Source: Phoronis australis (taxonomy: Eukaryota; Phoronida; Phoronidae). From it: DNA of 64,000 bases. Positions within the stretch are counted from its first letter, which is position 1. Every line of letters starts with the position of its first letter. The notes beneath the pieces are model-generated. The model was not told where the DNA came from, did not search any database, and saw nothing but the letters and a program-made list of their open reading frames with translations. The position numbers were made by a program, and so were the translations under genes. This document shows, piece after piece, positions 1 to 12,700 of this stretch. The stretch is taken from positions 243,383-307,382 of the forward strand of contig NMRA01000449.1 in assembly GCA_002633005.1 (NCBI GenBank), written 5' to 3'.

Positions 1-642
1 GTCAGAAGTGTAAGTTACATGGTTGACGTGTGAACTACGCGCAGAACCGGATCAATGTTTCTCAAAACTCAAAGCTATAAGAAGTTCAGAAGCCCAGGTA
101 ATTTGAGCTGCCACCGCGATCACCACAATTTCCGAGGGGTCCCCAAGGCTACGGTGGGACTAGGCCCTTAATTTGCGCTGGTCCATTAGGCTATAGCTTA
201 TGCATAATCCGACACTGACCACTTATAAACAGTTTATTCCTATGGTAAGTCACTGTAAGTCTACTTGTCTGTAAGAGACGGGTGCTGCCCATGAACATCA
301 GTTCTCTGTCAAGGTCTTTGGGTGAACGCTTTAGCCCGTTCACATACTGGATATAACTCTAGCGTTTTCTGTAGAACTTTCGTTCAATAGCAAAACACGC
401 AAGTCACATGAAAGGTTGTAAGTGTCAATTTTGCTGGCGTTTTGCTGGAGGTCTGAGTTGTCCCAAACATTGGCGTTTTCACTAGCACTTTCGTGCATTT
501 CAGCCTCGGTAGCTAGATTTAGCTAACATGCTGTTCATCTAAGTCTCGCGTGACATTCTTTATAACTATTAAGATTTCAACATACAATGTTTTCATCTTC
601 TTGCATCTAAAAACGCTGTCTTATGGTATAACGTCATTGCAG

Positions 643-775
643 GTACGATCACATGAAGTGTCGCATTGGACGCTCTTCATCTCTTCGGGCGAGTACGTTG
701 CTGTATCTAATGACTCTGATTTTGCTGGCGGCGAATTACACAGGAAATAATTATGACTCGTCAGCGAGCGCATAA
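643..775 (+). CDS. Terminal exon of a third GPR158-like Cache-EGF paralog (5' part outside window)
   Basis: This is the last coding exon of a gene lying left of the window. The acceptor is cattgcag at 635-642. The exon starts in phase 1, encodes YDHMKCR, then a hydrophobic stretch (STLLYLMTLILLAA) and a polar tail, and stops with TAA at 773-775. Gene A (FEYMKCR) and gene B (YDQMKCR) have the same short motif, phase and position in their last exons, so this is a tandem paralog. No second EGF exon is visible in bases 1-642, so the rest must be upstream. The hydrophobic segment is followed by about 13 polar residues, so a transmembrane anchor fits better here than a GPI signal. A possible AATAAA lies at 1147-1152. 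Confidence 0.7.
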
Positions 776-1146
776 ATCGTTTGCATTGTGGATGTGTGGT
801 GGTTTAATATTCGGGACCTTATGTAAAAACAAAAAAACAACAAATGGACATCGTTATAATCGGATTATTGTCTGGATTGGTTGATATATGACTGCCCACT
901 GAGACGGTCAGCGCGTCAAACACAGACACAAGCACGCAGCTTAGCTCCAAACACGTGAGTTGTGTCTTCTTTTGCTAATTTCTATTGATCCCCTAGATAT
1001 TTTGTTTCATTGTTAAGAGTGGCGTAGTATAGTGTTATTAAAAATGTAAGGTTGAAAGTAACGAACCCAACTCGTTATCGTCATAAGTACCGTAACATCC
1101 TATATACGATCTGCCAATTAGCCATGCCTTCAATGGTACTGTCATA

Positions 1147-1152
1147 AATAAA
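1147..1152 (+). promoter_or_regulatory. Possible polyadenylation signal of the upstream paralog
   Basis: AATAAA lies 372 bp after the stop codon of the left-edge exon. Position and hexamer fit, but the motif is common in AT-rich DNA. Confidence 0.3.
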
Positions 1153-1592
1153 ATACATATTGTATATGACAATTCCATGAATGTTCTGCATGCATACTGA
1201 ACTTAAACAGCATCAAAGTTTTGAAGTTCAAAATCCTAGCCAAGGCCAACTGGCGTCAGCATGATGACGCTCCACGGGCTGACCCCACCCTTGGTTATGA
1301 CTGAAAGGCCCAGTTACAGGTCTCAGGAGAAAACGTAGCGAACATGGCCGTCTGGCCGAAATAAGGTATTTCCTGAGAAAATTTAAAAGTGTAAAGCTCT
1401 TGAATCTACACTAACAAGACCACGGTTTTATATTCAAATACGCGGCTAAGGCAAATGTCTGGGATTTTACGGTATCTTTTTACAGTAATACGCTGTAGTT
1501 AGTCGTGTTCAGTGTGTACATAAATCAAGATAAGCTCACAAGAAGAACACAACGCAGTGAAACTATATGAAAGCAATGAGAAAATGGCGTCG

Positions 1593-1641
1593 GTATTCCT
1601 TTTGGTATTCCTCTTAGTATTCCTCTTGGTATTCCTCGAAT
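1593..1641. repeat. 12-bp tandem repeat, four copies
   Basis: Four near-identical copies of a 12-base unit (GGTATTCCTCTT type) lie head to tail. In one minus-strand frame they read NTKR repeats, but that frame has no other support as a gene. Confidence 0.85.
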
Positions 1642-2059
1642 GTAAAAAGGAAAACACCTTCCAGTAACCACTTCTATGTTTTATGTTCAGCAGCTCAATG
1701 TGCTTAATTTGTTCTGTTTGCTGGTCACGTGGTAAGTGAGAGAACAATGTCCAGTTGTTTACCAAATGTGTCAATTATAACTTTTCCTTGGAGTGCTTCG
1801 CAAATTGATCACTGAAGGCGAGACTATACGTGTTTTGAATGATTTGTAATTGATGTCACTTCAGATGTCTATAAGGTTATGTAGAATCTCGCCAACAAAT
1901 AGTCTATTAGCTAAATATTCACTAGTAGCATATATTTTCTGAAAGTAGAAAGTATGTAGAATTTGATTTTTAGTATATTATATTTCAGAAAGCAAACAGC
2001 CTGTAGAATTCAATTTTTTAATACTTACCTATCTCACTAATCAGATCTGTGACCCTGCA

Positions 2060-2400
2060 TTTTAGTAAAAAAACAAAATAGAAAGTTACATTCATAGCAA
2101 AACAACGATATCAATCACGTGACTATTTTTTGTTTTATATGAAATCTCGAATATGCTATTACAGCTTTCTAGGCCACCATTTTGTTTTCGTTTTGTAGAA
2201 CATTTGAGTTTTCTCATGAAGATCATAAAAGGTTTATTTTCGAGAGCCTCTGACGCAGAAGTGGAACGTTCTAAAAACAATTCATACTAACGTTTTGGAG
2301 AACAGAGCATAAAACATGTTATCTAAAATTTTTAAATAATTACGATCAACAAATATGATGTTCCAAAATAAGCTAAATTTGGAAATTTCTTAGGGTCCTC
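2060..2400 (+). repeat. Dispersed ~320-bp repeat, copy 1
   Basis: This segment shares a series of blocks, in order, with 26030-26370: GATAGCAAAACAGCGGTATC-like, GATGAAATCTCAAAAATGCT-like, GTTTTGGAGAACAG-like, and ATGATGTTCCAAAAT-like. A diverged reverse-strand copy is at 34190-34390 and a fragment at 45765-45830. No terminal repeats or coding capacity were seen. Confidence 0.6.
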
Positions 2401-5159
2401 CGGGAAGTTTTGAAAAACGTGGGTATGGGTGAATATATACCCACACGATCTCAAATCTATGGACCAACTTGGATGACCTATGGGCCACGTTAGTTTCTCT
2501 TATCCTTCTTTATACCAATTTTAATGAACCCGTTGGCCCAAGCTAAGCAATGACAGTGCATCAATGAAATTCTTTTTCCGCCAAACTTTTACGCCAATGA
2601 CGTGGGGCGCGCCTAAAATTTCTTTGATCCTACATAACCTTAAAATCAGCCACGTGTTTGAACGTTCAAATGTAATGCAGCAGGATATAACTTCACATAT
2701 TTTTGCTCTGGAATTGGGAAACATAGAAATGTTATACTTTGATAGCACAATTTTACGTTTTTGGTAGTGTTTCTTGTTAGTTGGACGATTTTGATAATTG
2801 CAATTTTTATTTGGAATACTTTTTAAAATTATTTTACAGTCATGGTAGCTTAACAGTGATGACACACTTGTAATCGTTGTCAGTTATTTGTATCAGGACA
2901 GTTGTCAGTTCATTATCTTGAGTGTTTTTTATTCTCGTCTTATTGGCAGTGTTAAAATGATTCACAGCCATGGGAGTCAGACCGCTACTTTTGGTGGCCG
3001 AGTTGGTTAGGACAAAACGATCTTTTATTCCCCCATTTTTGAGACCTTGGATATTTCTGTGTGTCATTTGAATAACCCACTACACAGCAGCGGTAATTTG
3101 CATCGCAAAGAACTTACAAAAAAGCGCTGGAAAATTCCGCTTCACAGATTAAACTCCATCCAAGTGACCTACAGGTGGCACTAAACGCTGTTTCCACCTC
3201 CTCCATGTACTGCTCTGTTACCATCTCACCACAAGGTGCTTTTCATTACGTCGCCGTTGTGTCGAAAATTGGCTATTTAGACAAAATGAAAAATATTCGA
3301 AAGTCTTCTAAGATTGCAATTGCCGATCATTCCACTGATATGTAGCAACGCCAGACTTACTTTCATAACAGAACCCAATAGAAAAACATCTCATGTCGTT
3401 TTATGAAATGTGACACGTTTAGACAAGTACGTCATTGTTTGTTCGCATATTTTTAATCGGTGTTTTGAATAGCTTTTCTATTGTGACATATCGTATTTTA
3501 AATTAAGAATTGTACTTGTTAGTTCCAGTTTCAAGTTCTAGTTGAACTGTTCCTCCTCCTTTGTATCTTTTCCGCTTCTCGATCTATTTATATGTTTTTG
3601 CTATAGCTTGTTTTGTTTACCATCTCGTTCATATTTGTATTCCCGTTTTAAAAATTATTTGTCCTTCGTGTCCCCATTACTACAGAAGACTGTGTATAAT
3701 CTTAGAATGTTACCGAACACTGGCGTGGGCGGCAAAGCACACTCACATCGGGCCGGGATCTCCCTGTTTACTAAAGCATCAAACGTACCCTGCGGTCGGT
3801 ACACTTCATTTATATGTCAGGGCCATCGTGTTTGACCTCTTTTGGGCACTTCTATCTGCGCCAGTGTTTTCAAGCGATGCGACTCGAACAGTGACTTTTT
3901 GTAGCAACACTAAGGCAACTCGGGTTGAGCGTGAGCTGTTACAAGGGATATCTAATTAGGCCTATTGTGTTTTTCAATTTATTGCCACCTAGCCAATGAT
4001 TTTGGAAAGTTTAATAATATTTGTTTTTGAAAAATATCTTGTGTTGTATTTTTCTGGGTCGGCCAAAATTGGACAATAAATGCTACGCAATTCACAGTAA
4101 ATGGCAGTCTATGGCGATGCCTCAAAACTGAGCTTCACCCTACCTCACGGATTGCACGAGCCTTTTCTTTATCATGAACACACTTCTTAGTCCATGGGTT
4201 GCGATTCTTTCCGAAATCAGTGTAAAGAAAAATTCCCCATGATTGGTGAGACACGTAACCATGGTGCAGGCCTCAGCCAACATCACGTGTGATCAACAAA
4301 ACGCCACTTCCACGGAGTCGTGATCCCGACGGGGGTACTCGCACAGAGGAGAGGCGTAGTGCCATTCAGAACTGACCGTCACCACTGCCAGGCTCTCTAC
4401 AAAAAGACCAGTGCCTTTCCGACGAAATGCCTCACAAAATAATCTAATTCCCTTGAAAATGGACAGTTTGGGAGTTCGAAACTTAAAGGGCGATTCCTCA
4501 GTTTTCCCGCATTACAAAAATCAACACTCGGGGAAGTATTTTTCAGGCGAGTTGCTAAAGATGCACTATCGGACGTGTTGAAACTTTTCCGAACAGGTGT
4601 GCCCCCTTACCTGTAAATAGACGCTGAGTGCGGGGATTTAGAAGTCATGAATTTAGGCCTCAGTCGTCGTCTCGTCGATATAGGCTTAGTTAGTCGTTTT
4701 CAATGAAACATTTGAGTAATGGCCTTCAATAAGTATGTAAGTATTTAATGTTTATTAATTTTACACGGGTACAAAACAAGAAAAGCATTAGCATAAGTGC
4801 TATAGTCACCGATAAAATATGTATTTATACAAAGTTGCAGCATGAGACATGTTCACATTCCTGGTTTGAACAGTCTACTGCTCAAAGTGACTACATCAGT
4901 AAAACACCTAACATTGTTCGTCAACTGGTTTCATAGTAAAACTTCATGTTGTTTAATCGAGTTTGTCCCATAAGTTGTATTGGGCCGTCAATAGGTTCCC
5001 TCCCCCTGACAATAACGGGCAGCTTCTGAATAGTGAACCATTGCAGTGGACAAGTAGGCCTACCATTACCTTTGATATGTTTGACTGAAATCTTGAATCC
5101 CTAATAATTTTATTCTGGAAGTGAACAGTGTGACTGAGTTTGTCCTATATGGTGCATAC

Positions 5160-5830
5160 AAGGAGTTACAATTAATCATTAAAACCTTAAGGCGTGGTTT
5201 GGATTTTTTTTATCTTTCTACTCCTCTGGATACCACACATTTGCCAAACTAAGGAACAAAAGGGACCTAACACAGGCAAAATATAGTTTCAACTTAGTGT
5301 CCACGTCTGGGCGAAGACTAAAAATGACTGACAAAAATTTGGATGACTTGTTAGAGATGTTATCAACATGACAATGGAAACGGAGATGGTCACTGATCTA
5401 CACACGCTAAATTGGTATAACCAACGGTGAAGAAGGCTAATTTTCTTGTTGCTTATGGGTTCTCTACCGAGTGGATTTTTCTGTTTTTGCGTGCACACGG
5501 CTGATATTAAACCAATCTAAAGCAATCTGTGTGACCATGTTCGAGACAGTTCTTCAATAGAGTTGTCAATGTGTACAATAGTTTGTCATCTGCATAGTTG
5601 TACAGATTGCATTACCACTAGAGACACACAAGCTCATTTGTAACAGTTAGGTCCCAAAACAGAGCCTTGTGCGACCCCTTTTGGAACGATATGCCATTTA
5701 CTGCATTCAATATTAACTCTCATATATCTTTCAGAGAGGACAACTTGGAAGCAGTTTGTGAACAGTCATATAATGCCCCACGGCTAAATCACAATCAAGG
5801 TCCATAATCGAGAGTTGACAGTGTTACGGT
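5160..5830 (-). mobile_element. Degraded non-LTR (LINE) reverse transcriptase fragment
   Basis: Read on the minus strand, several frames carry ordered reverse-transcriptase landmarks. GVAQGSVLGP corresponds to the conserved GVPQGSVLGP box. It is followed by NYADDKLLY, the catalytic YADD box, and then WFNISRVHAKTEK, which resembles the WF-N-M-NP-K region typical of Jockey/CR1/Rex-type LINEs. The pieces fall in different frames and are interrupted by stops, so the copy is dead. It probably inserted as a 5'-truncated element. Neither endonuclease domain nor 3' tail was identified. Confidence 0.75.
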
Positions 5831-6357
5831 CTAAAATTTTTTTTTTGGTCTCTTACCAAATGCCAACTGAATCCCATATGCAAAAAGTTATTTAGTTGTG
5901 CAAATTAAAAAAAAAATATTCAAAATCGGACAATGTTTGAGAAATTTATGCATGTTTTTGTCTATGATTTTCATGCATTTTTAGCGTTACGAATGGGCAT
6001 TTTAAAAATTACAATTTTCAACTGTCAACAGTAGAAAAGAAATTTATTTTATTGAGTAAGAAACTGCTTAGATATGACTGGGAATAACTTGAGTCACTTT
6101 CAGAATCACTTAGATGAAGTTGAGAAATGGTAGCCAAGGGTTCATCATAAACCAGGCACTAGTTACAAAATTTGTAAATTCTGTGTTTCTAACCCTCGCC
6201 TACTGTAAAAAAGGTTGAAAGGTTAAGTTCACACTCTGTAACAAAAAGAACTGCAGAATATGTTAGCCTAGGCAACAAAGCGAATTATTCAATATCTAAA
6301 CTAACCAAAAGTTTGGATATTGAATGTTGAAAATGGGCCAAAAAGGCAAACAAAATG

Positions 6358-7262
6358 TAGTGTACGTACCCCCATGTGGAATTCAGTAACACAAATGGTC
6401 ATTGCAAATGAAATTATTGCCTTTTAAATAACAATATGGTGCTTATTATCATCAAAAAAAATAAATGGCCTTACAACATTATGTTACCATGTGATTCACA
6501 AACAGTGATGTAGTGTACGTACCCCCTTTTGTAGTGTACGACCACCATGTTTACAAATACCATGAAATTAAAATATCACTTGGTAAGTGAGCAACATTGG
6601 TCATAGACAGTTTCCTTCTATAAAAATATTAGGTTAACAGTGTGTTTATTGCAAATACATTTGTTTTGAGTGCAATATTAACATTCGTGTAGTGTATGTA
6701 CCCCTATATTTTAACATGTGCCTGTTTTCAAAGAATGATAGACAAATATGCACATGTATGATGTACTTTTCATTTGTTCTCTTTGAATAGATTTGGTAAA
6801 TGAATTAACTCTCAGTGGATTCTAAGCATTTTTTATGAACCTGACAAGTCATTGAAATTTAGTGTACGTACCCCTGTGTATTGTACGTACCCCTGTGTAG
6901 TGTATGTACCCCTGTGTAGTGTATGTACCTTCAACCTCTGAGCTATAAAGTATTTCCAACAAGCATTTTTACATTCTGCTGTTCTTATGAACAAAGCTGA
7001 TATTTCCAAAATGCATCCAGTCTGATTAAAAAAACACTGGACATTATCAAATTTGTGGGCATAAAATGCCAATAGAATGCCACACAGGACTTGGCTAGTA
7101 ACATCCTAGAAGACAGGTCAGATGTTGCAGAGGCAGGTTCTCTATCTTTCAAGACAACTTGCAACAAACCATCAGAGGCACCACAAAACTCGAGACCATC
7201 CCATACATTTGTAACTTAGCCAAAATTTGACGTTGATTGACTGTGCGTAGTGTACGTAGGCC
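6358..7262. repeat. Cluster of TAGTGTACGTACCCC motifs
   Basis: The 15-mer or a close variant occurs at 6358, 6511, 6532, 6690, 6860, 6879, 6898, 6917 and 7248. Four copies from 6860 to 6931 are head to tail with a 19-bp period; the others are spaced more widely. The core GTACGTAC is self-complementary. All copies point the same way. Confidence 0.85.
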
Positions 7263-7288
7263 CGCCCCACAACCCATGCGCGCACCCA

Positions 7289-7375
7289 GGGGGGGGGGGG
7301 GGGGGGNACAAAAGTCCACTAAAGAAGCGCAAACGCGCAATTCACAATGGTGCTCCCGTTTTTTTTTTTTTTTTT
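7289..7375. other. Homopolymer junction with an ambiguous base
   Basis: Eighteen G (7289-7306) run straight into an N (7307), and 17 T follow at 7359-7375. The surrounding ~150 bp is more GC-rich than its flanks. The sequence is likely unreliable here. Confidence 0.8.
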
Positions 7376-9769
7376 GGACCGCCCGCTCTTTTGTTAGCAA
7401 AAGGTCCACAACGTCGGGAATTCAGCCCCCCATATTGAAGGCTGGGTGCGCGCATGCAACCAGTACCATTTTTAATGTTTACAAGTTGAACACTGGGCCT
7501 AGCATTGCCCAACTATTTTGACCAACAGGTGAATGTGTATTTGTGTATTTTCTTTGTGAAAAAACCAGTGCAAGAGAAGAAGTTCTCATTATACTGTGTT
7601 AAGATATGCAATTAATGTATCATAATCTAGAACAACTTGATCAGCACGGTAATAACTTTTCTTACTTTAGTATGTGATACTTCTTCAATTTCAGTAGTGA
7701 TCAAGAACTTATTAAATTAAGAGCTACCTTATGAATTTTTGCATGCCTAGAAGTGGGCTGTGACCACCGACGGAGTTGTAGGCTGAGTGCACGCACCCTT
7801 TTATACAACTATGATGCATTAGGCCAAAACCCATAAAATTTTATTCGATGGTTCTTGCGTAAAAATATTTTAGATTACAAACCTGGAATGATGGTACTTT
7901 ATAATAACGCAGCTTTTACAATTATATGACAGCCTTCATTTTCACCAAAGTGGCCACGGAATATGGACCTTGATTGTGATTTGCCCGTCAATCTTTGAAA
8001 TACTAGATCGTGTATAAGGTATAGGTTAAATGCTTTGGACCATAAAGTCGTTCAGCCAACAACCTGCTACCATTTTGTTGTTCAGTTGCCGACTGTTGTG
8101 AAAAGAGGTCTCTGTGCAGATCTGATATCGAGTTAAATGTGTAACGACTTCGACGATTCGCATAGCATAGGCCCGCGCAATGATTCACCGCATTCAAAAC
8201 GTCACGTGACCTGTGATGAAGAATCTAAAATTAGGCTACGTAAATAGCCAACTGTCTACAGGTAAGTAACAAGTGATGATTCTTGGGTACGTTCAGAAAG
8301 TTTGCTTTTAACACGAACCATAGGTGGCCAAACGATATGTTTGTGTTCCCGTGCCTTTACTGATTGTTCATATTTTAAAAAGACCTACCTGGTAGCCAGT
8401 GAACTGAAGGACAATACGTGAAGAGTTTAAACTAGGTCACGTTAGTACGGCCAATGGTGAGTAATAACTGAGCGATTATTTAACCTGACCGATGCGGATG
8501 TACCGTGCTGGTTTATTTCTGGGGAATTATCCATAGTGGAAATAACGAATTCGCAAGTTACCCGAGGGGTACCATCTGAGTTCGGTTTTGATTCAGTTGT
8601 CGTTTAACATAAACGCCCTTGTTCAGCCTGGCAGAATTCAGTTGGCTTGTCGGTTTTAATTAGGTCATAGCCAACCTAATTTTGGCTAATACCTAAAGAA
8701 TGGCTATGTTAAATATTAGACGTTCCTCCGGTCTGAGGCTTTTGCCATTCTCCAAAACATGAACTCGACAACACGAAGTTGACGGAAAGGGAATGTAGTA
8801 CAACCTCTATACATTTTGGATTTACGCATTGTTTTCTGTGAGTGACAGAGAAAATGGCGGTGCTGTGCGTGAACTCAAAATTGAATATTCATTTTGGCAA
8901 CCGGTGTAACTTGTTCAGTGTAAGGAATTTTTGTAATTATTGGCCTCACGGTTATCCATTTCTGCGTTGCCGTAGCCTCAACTAGTACCTGTTCGAAAGT
9001 CCATACTGTGGTGAGTTCGTGTGTTAAGTCTCGAAATAAATTGCACTGGTAATGTCCTAAGTTGCTTCAAACTTGCTATATAAGTCAACGAAAACCAAAT
9101 TCATTGAAACAAATTTTAAACAAGATGCAGTGACGAGTCAAAACAGGTTGTGGAGAACACTGCTTTTTCAAAAAATAAGCCCCGGGCTGTTTGGCCCTAG
9201 GTCATTTGCTATGAAAATTTGATCGCCATGCAGAAGTAATTTGGTTATCTCGAATTGCTGGTAATTTTTAAGGTATTACACTTGCTGGTTATGGTGTGTC
9301 AATTCTGTTGAACCCTAATTTGGCCTATCAATTTCTCGTGAACATGCAACATTCCGAAATTGACCACAACTTGAAAGTAAATTGCTCCTTAAAGTCTGGG
9401 ACTGATTAAACTTCAACCATATGAATATTACCAGGTAGTTGTTTGGGACTTGGCCAAAATCCCAGCTTGCATTTCCAGAATCTAGCTCACACTCAAACGA
9501 TCCCAGGTTGCACATTCTTTGACACAACAAAAAACGCTGTCAGTGCGATTTTCTCTGTTGCAATGCCCATACTTTGTCATTTATCTAAAAATTAACACTA
9601 ATGAGGTGTTTTCGTGTGATGCTACTGGGCATGCAGGAGATTTAATGGCCACACATGTTTCTAATGCAAGTTTGTCAAAATCTCAGCTTGCATAAATTTC
9701 TAAATTTCAAGTCTGCTCATTATGTCAAGCCATGCTAATTTTTTAAAAATTGCCTTTTCAGGTGACAAA

Positions 9770-12700
9770 ATGAAGTGGTCGCTTGTAGTTACAGGGCTTT
9801 TGGTCTGTCTACCAACAGTTTGGTCTGCATCACCCTTTGATTGGACAAAACGAGACAACTGGGACCTCTTCAACAAAAAATTTTCAGCAATTGACACTGA
9901 CAACTGCCTATCAAAAACAGAAGATGATATGTTATTCCCGGAGGACACTGTGTCCATGAAACCTAAATCTAATGAGCTGCTCGATACATCCACGCGTGTG
10001 TTTAGGAACCGAACTTGTCTGCTGGCTCTACACGACATCGCTTTAAGTCGTTCATATTTCTTCAGCTTCCTTCACAGGTACCTGAACAAGACAGTAGATT
10101 TTTACGATCAGCCTGGATGGATGTATTACTATTGGCGTCAAGCGTCTTTTGTGTTTGGTTACCCAAACTGTGTCAATGCATCTAGTGTATATTATGACTA
10201 TAACATCAACTACCCTAACTGGATGCAGAAGGTCGAATTGAACAGTACCATTGCACTATTTGGACCGCATGTCTACAGACAGGACAATACCTACTACACT
10301 TGGATGAGAGAACCTGATCTCAACAGTGCAATAGCTAAAGACTACGGCACTGGGGTTAACAGAAACTACACGTCGCCCAATTATGCACCCCATCCATGGT
10401 ACACAAAATGGTTGCCAGACCTCACAACGGGTAGCGACAAGAGCAAAGGATCATTTTCGGTGGGACTAAAATTTGCCCACAAAATACCAGGGCGTTACGA
10501 GACGAGCGTTTTCCAGGGATTCAACTTTTTTGGCCCTCCTCTGACGAAAATTAACGACGATGTAAATCTGCCGGTAAAATTCACACAGCCATACTTTGAC
10601 TGCCATGGTAAAGGAGAGTGGTTGGTATCTGCTGTGGCACCCATTGTTGACCATGTGCCTCGTTACAGGGATTGGCAGACTCAAGTAGAATTTGGTGAAA
10701 CACCACCAAGGTAAGGTGGACGTGCCCAACGTTTTATTGAGCAGACTGTTGTATATTTATGAAAGTACCTAAGACCATAACCTTCCTTAAAATGCTAAAA
10801 CATGAATTTAGCATCTAAAATATAAATGTTGTTAAGAACTTTAAATGCATAGAGTTGGAATTGTTGAAACGTCACGCTGTAGTTCGCTGTTCAGCATCAA
10901 ATTTATCACTTAGATTTACAGGGTACATTGTTTTTGCCAAGTATAATTCACTTTTGAACTATGTGGATATCATTTATTAACTTGTTAAGAAAACAAATAA
11001 ATATATCACATGCTAGAGTAAATTCTCTGCTGCGTTTTGTTAACGAAACGTGGTTTGTACATGTTTTCTGTTTACATCTTAATGTTAACTTAGTATGCTG
11101 ACTAGTAGTATATTTTGTTCTGTTATAAACTACCAGTTGCTGTTGGGCTTTATAGGATTGTCGCCGTGGCATCAGTGAGCACTGACTGGAACAGAGTTGA
11201 CATCAACCCCTGTCCGGATGGTGTGGGTAACCCAGAGAGTGCGTTCTCTGGTGTGGCTCGTTGCAAGCAGGCCACCACTATGGTAAGGGATCATAGTTAG
11301 TTGTTCTTGGCTTGAACATTGTCCAAATGTTGTGTATAAGAAACTGGCATACTGGGGATTTCCGATAATTTAAAGCATCCATCACTGGAAAGTTATTCCT
11401 CAAACTAAGTTCATGTCATGACCTGCAATTTTGCGATCGTGATCTGTCCAAATGTTGTGTATAAGAAACTGGCATACTGGGGATTTCCGATAATTTAAAG
11501 CATCCATCACTGGAAAGTGTCCAGTGGTGCTTTTTCAGACATGGAGGAAGAAAAAGTGTCCATGGATGAAGAAAGTGACCAATGGTGTTTTCATTTAAGT
11601 GTTTGCCATTGCCTGTCATTTTGTGGTCCTTTTAAGCAAGGACCTTTTGTGCAGAAGTTGGTCTTCTTAGGTCAGTGACTAACACTGGAAGTTGTTCGAT
11701 GGCAACCAAGCAACCAACAAAATAACTGAAACGACATAACTCCGTGCTCTCTGTAAAAACACAGCTTTGATTTAGGCCACTTACAAATTGTTCCTAACTC
11801 AGTTTAGACTTGATCTCTAAGATGTGGAAGAACTGCCAGCTCATTATTTCCTCAAACTAAGTTCATGTCATGACCTGCAATTTTGCGAGCTTGATCTGAA
11901 AATAAAATGATTTGCAAGTCGTTTTCAAATTAAGAAACCACACCCATTTTGACAGAGGGACCACCGAGACCAATTTCATAACGAAAAGTGGCTTATATCA
12001 AAACTTGTTTTTGGACAGGAAGCATTTGAGTTAAAGCCACTTTAAGTTGTGCTGGTACATGTATTTCTAGTCCATGTCCAGTTTTTCTGCGTTTCCCAGT
12101 CGCTAGTTACAGGTTTCCATTGGCACATGTCCTATTGTCTTTGTGTCAGTATCAAGTTTTGCCGCTGCAGCAAAGTGATTAAAATATTTGGTTCAGTTTC
12201 ACAGTGTAAGGTTTGTTCAACATGTTGGTATGCATGTCAGTCTTGGAGCATGAGTCATATTCAGTGGAGTATCCTCCCATGACATTTTATGGTGTTCTTT
12301 CATTGGCTTCTGCAGAGAATTATATGATTTGTCCAAAAGCTCAAATCAGATGTTCACTGACTTGTTACTTTCTACACAGCTACCAAGCTTATGAATGTGT
12401 TGAATACATACACACGATGACAACGGTTCTTTACAGTGTCAGCCTTTGACCGGCTGGGGTTTTGCTCGTGGTAGTTACGAGTGTGTGTGTCGCCCTGGTT
12501 ACCGACTACCCAAGGAGCAGAATGGTCCATTCCAAGGAGCAGATATTGAGCTGGCTACAGAGGAGGAGTACAGAGATGGGTTTGACTGTATTAAAGTCGG
12601 ATGTAAGTCATGCATTCTTCAAATAGGTGTGATGTTGCATCATTGGGCTATCAAGTACTTGCCTCATGAGGAAGTGTAACGGAATGGTCGAAAATTTCAA

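Larger units (their letters stand above)
776..9761. other. Intergenic region between the upstream paralog and gene A
   Basis: No coding exon could be supported in this 9 kb, apart from any untranslated first exon of gene A, which was not located. It holds a 12-bp tandem repeat (1593-1641), one copy of a dispersed ~320-bp repeat (2060-2400), a dead LINE reverse transcriptase on the minus strand (5160-5830), a cluster of a 15-19 bp motif (6358-7262), and a poly-G, N and poly-T junction (7289-7375). Many reading frames of 60-130 codons occur, but none has a recognisable domain or conserved splice structure. Confidence 0.6.

Noticed and set aside
550-750. 66-codon frame covering the left-edge exon
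   Set aside because: It is a shadow. The true frame is shown by the YDHMKCR motif shared with genes A and B.
3542-3959. Overlapping 97- and 132-codon plus-strand frames
   Set aside because: Composition is low-complexity hydrophobic then random, with no splice sites or family resemblance; length is within chance for 64 kb.
9722-9769. Upstream ATG of gene A at 9722
   Set aside because: A splice acceptor (TGCCTTTTCAG) lies at 9751-9761, after this ATG, so those codons are intronic; the ATG at 9770 opens a proper signal peptide and matches gene B.
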